From contig JAZOTM010000019.1 in the NCBI GenBank assembly GCA_045657625.1, positions 1-64,000 on the forward strand: 64,000 bases of DNA, written 5' to 3'. The translations under genes and the position numbers were made by a program. Shown in pieces: positions 60,491 to 64,000 of this stretch. The DNA comes from JAZOTM01 sp045657625. GTDB lineage: Bacteria > Bacillota > Clostridia > Lachnospirales > Lachnospiraceae. The notes below the pieces were generated by a model. That model saw only the letters and a list, made by a program, of their open reading frames with translations, had not been told where the DNA came from and made no database searches. Within the stretch, counting starts at the first letter, position 1. Every line of letters starts with the position of its first letter.

Positions 60491-61216
60491 ATGAAAAAAA
60501 GAATCATGTATTTATTTTTAGCGATGCTACTGACTGTGTGTTCCGGTTGTGGTACTTCTTTAGCGGAAATGACAGAGACAGAAGAAGAAATTGTAGTACG
60601 CTATGCAGCCAATGTGATTGCCAAATACAATCATGGTCAAAGTGATGGTATTGTAAAAATCTATACTATCAAAGGTGAAGAAGAGGAAGAGGAAGAAGTC
60701 GAAGAAACAGTCGAAGAACCCGGAACAGAAGAAATGGCTTCCGGCGATTTGACTGCCGGAGGAGATCTTTCGGAAACCGGTGAAGAAATTGCTGTGGAAG
60801 ATGCTGTAGAGGCTACTTTAACAGAGGCTCTTGGTATCACGGATTTATCCTTTACTTGGGAAAGTGTAGAAGTAGCTGCAGATTATTCTTATAATGATGC
60901 ATATTTAATCACTCCAAGTACAGGAAAGCAGTTTGCAATTTGCAATATTTCCGTGAGCAATACAGGAGAACAGTCTGTTTTGTTGGATATGATGAGTGCC
61001 AATATGTCCATTACTTTACAGACGGATTCCGGCTCTTATGCGAATGTTTCTACCATATCCATCAATGATCTCAGTACTTATTATGGTCAGATTCCTGTAG
61101 GGGATGGAGACGATGTAGTATTGTTTTTTGAAATCCCATCGGATACAGAAATTACAACAGAGAATGTTTCATTGATCATTGAAAATACAAATGGAACATA
61201 TCGGGTAAAAATGTAG
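60491..61216 (+). CDS. Hypothetical lipoprotein
   Basis: A 241-residue exported lipoprotein with lipobox VCSGC (about Cys19), an acidic Glu-rich segment (about 65-110) and a C-terminal beta-rich domain (about 130-241, GKQFAICNISVSNTGEQSVL; VLFFEIPSDTEITTENVSLI) similar in layout to DUF4352/DUF5067 immunoglobulin-like domains. ATG 60491 follows AGGAGG. It directly follows the two-component genes and may be part of the same regulon. Confidence 0.75.
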   Translation: MKKRIMYLFLAMLLTVCSGCGTSLAEMTETEEEIVVRYAANVIAKYNHGQSDGIVKIYTIKGEEEEEEEVEETVEEPGTEEMASGDLTAGGDLSETGEEIAVEDAVEATLTEALGITDLSFTWESVEVAADYSYNDAYLITPSTGKQFAICNISVSNTGEQSVLLDMMSANMSITLQTDSGSYANVSTISINDLSTYYGQIPVGDGDDVVLFFEIPSDTEITTENVSLIIENTNGTYRVKM

Positions 61217-61288
61217 AGAAATATCCAAAAATACCGAGAGATTTTAGGAAGTTTTTATAAAAATATTCCGCTTTTTTAGAAACCCGTA

Positions 61289-61297
61289 TGCTATAAT
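61289..61297 (+). promoter_or_regulatory. Extended -10 promoter of cheV
   Basis: TGCTATAAT at 61289-61297 is an extended -10 box. The -35 is poor, as usual for this promoter type. Confidence 0.55.
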
Positions 61298-61385
61298 GTT
61301 TTTAGAGCATTTTGACAAAAAATACAACTGGATGAGTTTTTTATAAGGACAAAAAGCCAAATACGATGGAGGAGATCATAAACAT

Positions 61386-62297
61386 ATGGAGACTAACATC
61401 TTATTAGAAAATGGAACGAATGAGCTCGAGGTTCTGGAATTTACCTTGAATGAAAATCATTATGGAATTAATGTGGCGAAGATTCGTGAGATTTTATCTT
61501 ATCAACCGATTACTCCCATTCCTAATGCTCATCCTAGCGTAGAAGGAATTTTCATGCCGCGTGATACCATGATTTCGGTTATTAACTTGAAGAGATGCTT
61601 GGGCTTGGAAGAAACCGAAGCAGAAGGATTGTTTATCATTACCAATTTCAACAGTTTGAACATTGCGTTCCATGTTGACCAGGTAATTGGAATACATCGT
61701 TATTCTTGGGCTGATATTATTACCCCGGATGCTACAATCAATACCGAGGAGGCCGGCGTATCTACCGGTGTCGTTCGTATCGGTGAAAAATTGGTTGTCA
61801 TTTTGGACTTCGAGAAAATCGTTACAGACATCAGTCCAGAAACCGGATTAAAGGTATCTGATATCGAAGAATTTGAAGGAAGAGATCGTTCGGATTCTCC
61901 AATCTTGATTGCAGAGGATTCACCGCTTCTTAGCAAGATGATTACCGAATGCTTGAAGAAAGCAGGATATACCCAGTTGTTACCGAATCCAAATGGACAG
62001 GAAGCATGGGATAAGCTGCAGGAATTCAAGAAAGAAGGTACTGTTCATAAGAAAGTACATTGCATTATCACAGATATTGAAATGCCACTTATGGATGGAC
62101 ATCGCTTGACAAAATTGGTAAAGAGTGATGATGATTTGAAAGACATTCCTTTGATCATTTTCTCATCTCTTGTAAATGATGAAATGAGACGCAAGGGAGA
62201 AGCCCTTGGAGCAGATGCACAGTTGACAAAGCCGGAAATTGGAAGCTTGGTTGCGGCAGTAGATAAATTGATTGATGCAAATCCTATGGCGAGATAG
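61386..62297 (+). CDS. cheV: Chemotaxis coupling protein CheV
   Basis: A 303-residue protein with a CheW domain (about 12-160, LEFTLNENHYGINVAKIREI; SVEGIFMPRDTMISVINLKR) and a receiver domain (about 175-300) with AEDSP, Asp in IITDIEMPLMDGH, and Lys in LTKPEIG. CheV couples receptors to CheA and adapts the signal by phosphorylation. No other chemotaxis gene is nearby, so its motility partners are elsewhere. A perfect terminator follows. Confidence 0.95.
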   Translation: METNILLENGTNELEVLEFTLNENHYGINVAKIREILSYQPITPIPNAHPSVEGIFMPRDTMISVINLKRCLGLEETEAEGLFIITNFNSLNIAFHVDQVIGIHRYSWADIITPDATINTEEAGVSTGVVRIGEKLVVILDFEKIVTDISPETGLKVSDIEEFEGRDRSDSPILIAEDSPLLSKMITECLKKAGYTQLLPNPNGQEAWDKLQEFKKEGTVHKKVHCIITDIEMPLMDGHRLTKLVKSDDDLKDIPLIIFSSLVNDEMRRKGEALGADAQLTKPEIGSLVAAVDKLIDANPMAR

Positions 62298-62307
62298 TAA
62301 GCAATGC

Positions 62308-62340
62308 AGGGATGTGATCCAGATCACATCCCTATTTTTG
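62308..62340 (+). terminator. Intrinsic terminator after cheV
   Basis: AGGGATGTGATC and GATCACATCCCT pair perfectly, followed by ATTTTT. Confidence 0.9.
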
Positions 62341-62430
62341 CAATAAGGATACAACATAACATTCTTTCATGTACAATGGGAAATATGATTAGCTAGAATT
62401 TTAAATATGACAATATGGGAGGGCCCGTTT

Positions 62431-64000
62431 TTGAGTACATCAGAAGATTATTTGGATCAGCTTTTGAATGAAGTGGGTGGTACAACGAAGAAGAGTAATC
62501 GTTACAGTAGCCGTGGCATGTCTGATGAAGAGTTTTTATCAGATGATGATTTTTTGCGGCAATTTTCAGAAGAAATGGATGAAGAAGTACCTGAGGATTT
62601 CTTGAAGGAGTTTGAAAAAGAAATCGGTTTGGAGGAATCAGAACGACCGGCTTCGGGGCAAACTTCCAATAAAGAAGATCAGGTATTTTTTGATACATTG
62701 GATGACTTGGTGCAACAAGCCAACGCAAAAGAAAGCGAAGAGAATTTTGACTTGAGTGGAGGCAAGCCTGCAGAGGCACCAACTACCCAAGCAGACGCCG
62801 GAGATGCTGCCATGGATTTGGGCGGAGATGCGGGAACTGAAAGTGCAACAAGTTCAGCAGTAGAAGGCCTGGAAGATTTGCCGGGATTGGATGAATTGGC
62901 ATCCTTAGGTGAACCGGTGCCGGAAGCTGTATCACAGGAGGCTACAGGAGAGGAAGCAGAAGAAGATCCTTTTGCCGGATTGGAAGAGATCGAAGTGGAT
63001 CGTGGTACGGACGAAGGAAAAAGTGACGAAGAAGCATTAGCGGAGGCAGATGATCAGGACTTACTGGATATGCTTGCAAACCTTGGTGGAGATGATGCAG
63101 ATTTGGCAGATATCGAAGAAACATTAAAAGAAGACGAATCCGGAATTGAGACATTGAGCGAGGAAGAAGCAGAAAATCGTTTGAATGCGGAAAATCCGGA
63201 AGGAGCGGAAGGCCAAGAAGAAGCAGAAGAAGAGACCGGAAAGAAAGGCCGTAGAAAGAAGAAAAAAGAGAAAAAAGAAAAGAAAGAAAAAGATGGTGAG
63301 AAGGGTCCGGGATTCTTTGCGAAGTTGGGCTTGATTTTGTTTGGCCCGGATGAAGACGAAGATGCCATCGATAAAGTAGAAATGCCCAAAGAACCAAGTC
63401 TGGATGATTTGGGTGACGAGAATCTTGCTATTTTAGCAGAATTGTCTGCAGCCGGCGAGGGAGACGATGGCGCGCCTGCCGGAAAGAAGGGCAAGAAGGA
63501 AAAGAAGAAAAAAGAAAAGAAAGAAAAACCGAAGAAAGAACCAAAGCCAAAGAAAGAAAAGAAACCAAAGCCAAAGAAAGAGAAAAAGCCGAAGGAGGTA
63601 GACAATACGCCGCCTCTGCCAAAGAAACCGGTGATTTTGATTGCTGTTATGGCCATTTCTTTGCTGGCTCTTTTGAAGATTGGTAGTGATATCATTAATT
63701 ATTCCACGGCACTGAGTGCTGCAAATACAGCTTACAGTGAAGGGGATTATGTGACAGCCTTTACAGAATTAGAAGGTGTTACGATCAAAGAAAGTGATGA
63801 GGAATTATATAATAAAGTTGCGGTATTGGCCCCAATCGTAGTACAATATGATAATTATGAGGCTATGATGGAAATTGGGGAATACGAAATGGCCATCAGT
63901 AGTCTGATAAAAGGCATCGGAAGATGTGATAATTATGAAGATGAGGCCGAACTGTACGGTATTACGGATTTGCTGAATGAGTGGAGACAAAAATTTGCGG
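62431..64000 (+). CDS. Lys/Glu-rich single-pass membrane protein, C-terminus cut by window edge
   Basis: At least 523 residues, running off the right edge. The N-terminal about 250 residues are acidic and probably disordered (MSTSEDYLDQLLNEVGG; DDLVQQANAKESEE; LPGLDELASLGE). Two lysine-rich stretches lie at about 270-290 and 350-395 (KKEKKKKEKKEKPKKEPKPK). One membrane helix follows near 400-420 (PVILIAVMAISLLALLKIG), then a helical, TPR-like outer region. I use TTG 62431, which has GGGAGGG seven bases upstream; an in-frame ATG at 62407 is possible. Function unknown. Confidence 0.75.
   Translation, partial: MSTSEDYLDQLLNEVGGTTKKSNRYSSRGMSDEEFLSDDDFLRQFSEEMDEEVPEDFLKEFEKEIGLEESERPASGQTSNKEDQVFFDTLDDLVQQANAKESEENFDLSGGKPAEAPTTQADAGDAAMDLGGDAGTESATSSAVEGLEDLPGLDELASLGEPVPEAVSQEATGEEAEEDPFAGLEEIEVDRGTDEGKSDEEALAEADDQDLLDMLANLGGDDADLADIEETLKEDESGIETLSEEEAENRLNAENPEGAEGQEEAEEETGKKGRRKKKKEKKEKKEKDGEKGPGFFAKLGLILFGPDEDEDAIDKVEMPKEPSLDDLGDENLAILAELSAAGEGDDGAPAGKKGKKEKKKKEKKEKPKKEPKPKKEKKPKPKKEKKPKEVDNTPPLPKKPVILIAVMAISLLALLKIGSDIINYSTALSAANTAYSEGDYVTAFTELEGVTIKESDEELYNKVAVLAPIVVQYDNYEAMMEIGEYEMAISSLIKGIGRCDNYEDEAELYGITDLLNEWRQKFA

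Noticed and set aside
62393..63695. Several minus-strand frames opposite the last gene
   Set aside because: Low-complexity Ser/Phe/Leu sequences produced by the Glu/Lys codon repeats of the plus-strand gene.

Overview
This 64 kb window is chromosomal DNA from a low-to-moderate GC, Gram-positive anaerobe. I infer the order Clostridia, most likely family Lachnospiraceae. The evidence is an anaerobic ribonucleotide reductase with its activase, a class 3 fructose-bisphosphatase, a 4Fe4S-type PurF, a MurE with the meso-DAP motif DNPR next to dapF, CheV, the tmRNA tag AKLKLNAEDNLAYAA, and short intergenic hairpin repeats. The species cannot be fixed from the sequence alone.

Positions 1-13.1 kb are accessory DNA, probably the right part of an integrated island whose left end is outside the window. 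It starts with two head-to-head type I restriction specificity (hsdS) cassettes that share short inverted and direct repeats, the layout of a shufflon. A tight co-directional block follows: a RES-like protein, a GIY-YIG/DUF4357 nuclease, an unknown protein, a RecQ-type helicase fused to a PD-(D/E)XK nuclease, and a protein with a HEPN RNase motif. Next come an accessory RNase III with two dsRNA-binding regions plus a small acidic partner, an XRE regulator, two sigma/ArpU-like proteins, a zinc-ribbon protein, a GC-rich candidate structured RNA, a MazF-Xis fusion, and a Tn916-type tyrosine integrase beside ychF.

Positions 13.2-25 kb hold housekeeping genes (ychF, nrdR, yqeG, rpiB, efp, a PHP phosphatase). 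They are followed by a Crp/Fnr-type regulator divergent from a six-gene nitrogenase-like operon: NifH-, NifD- and NifK-like proteins plus a complete FecBCD/BtuFCD-type ABC importer. No nifB, nifE or nifN is present and the NifD-like subunit lacks cofactor ligands, so this is not nitrogen fixation; its substrate is unknown.

Positions 25-38 kb are central metabolism: gap-pgk-tpiA, a CapA-like lipoprotein, gpmI, a DUF3048 lipoprotein, then purC-purF-purB and an NCS2 purine permease. On the minus strand, 38.4-43.4 kb encodes a reduced type IV pilus-like system (PilT, GspF/PilC, four small membrane-anchored pilin-like proteins) led by a transglutaminase lipoprotein. It is divergent from a SARP/BTAD regulator, with overlapping -10 boxes.

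Positions 45-64 kb hold secG-rnr-smpB-dapF-murE-ssrA, a repeat-rich acidic protein, a candidate hairpin RNA, class 3 fbp, nrdD-nrdG behind candidate NrdR boxes, a two-component system, a lipoprotein, cheV and a truncated lysine/glutamate-rich membrane protein. Candidate novel systems are the RecQ-nuclease/HEPN/RNase III island, the nitrogenase-like transporter operon, and the GC-rich RNA.
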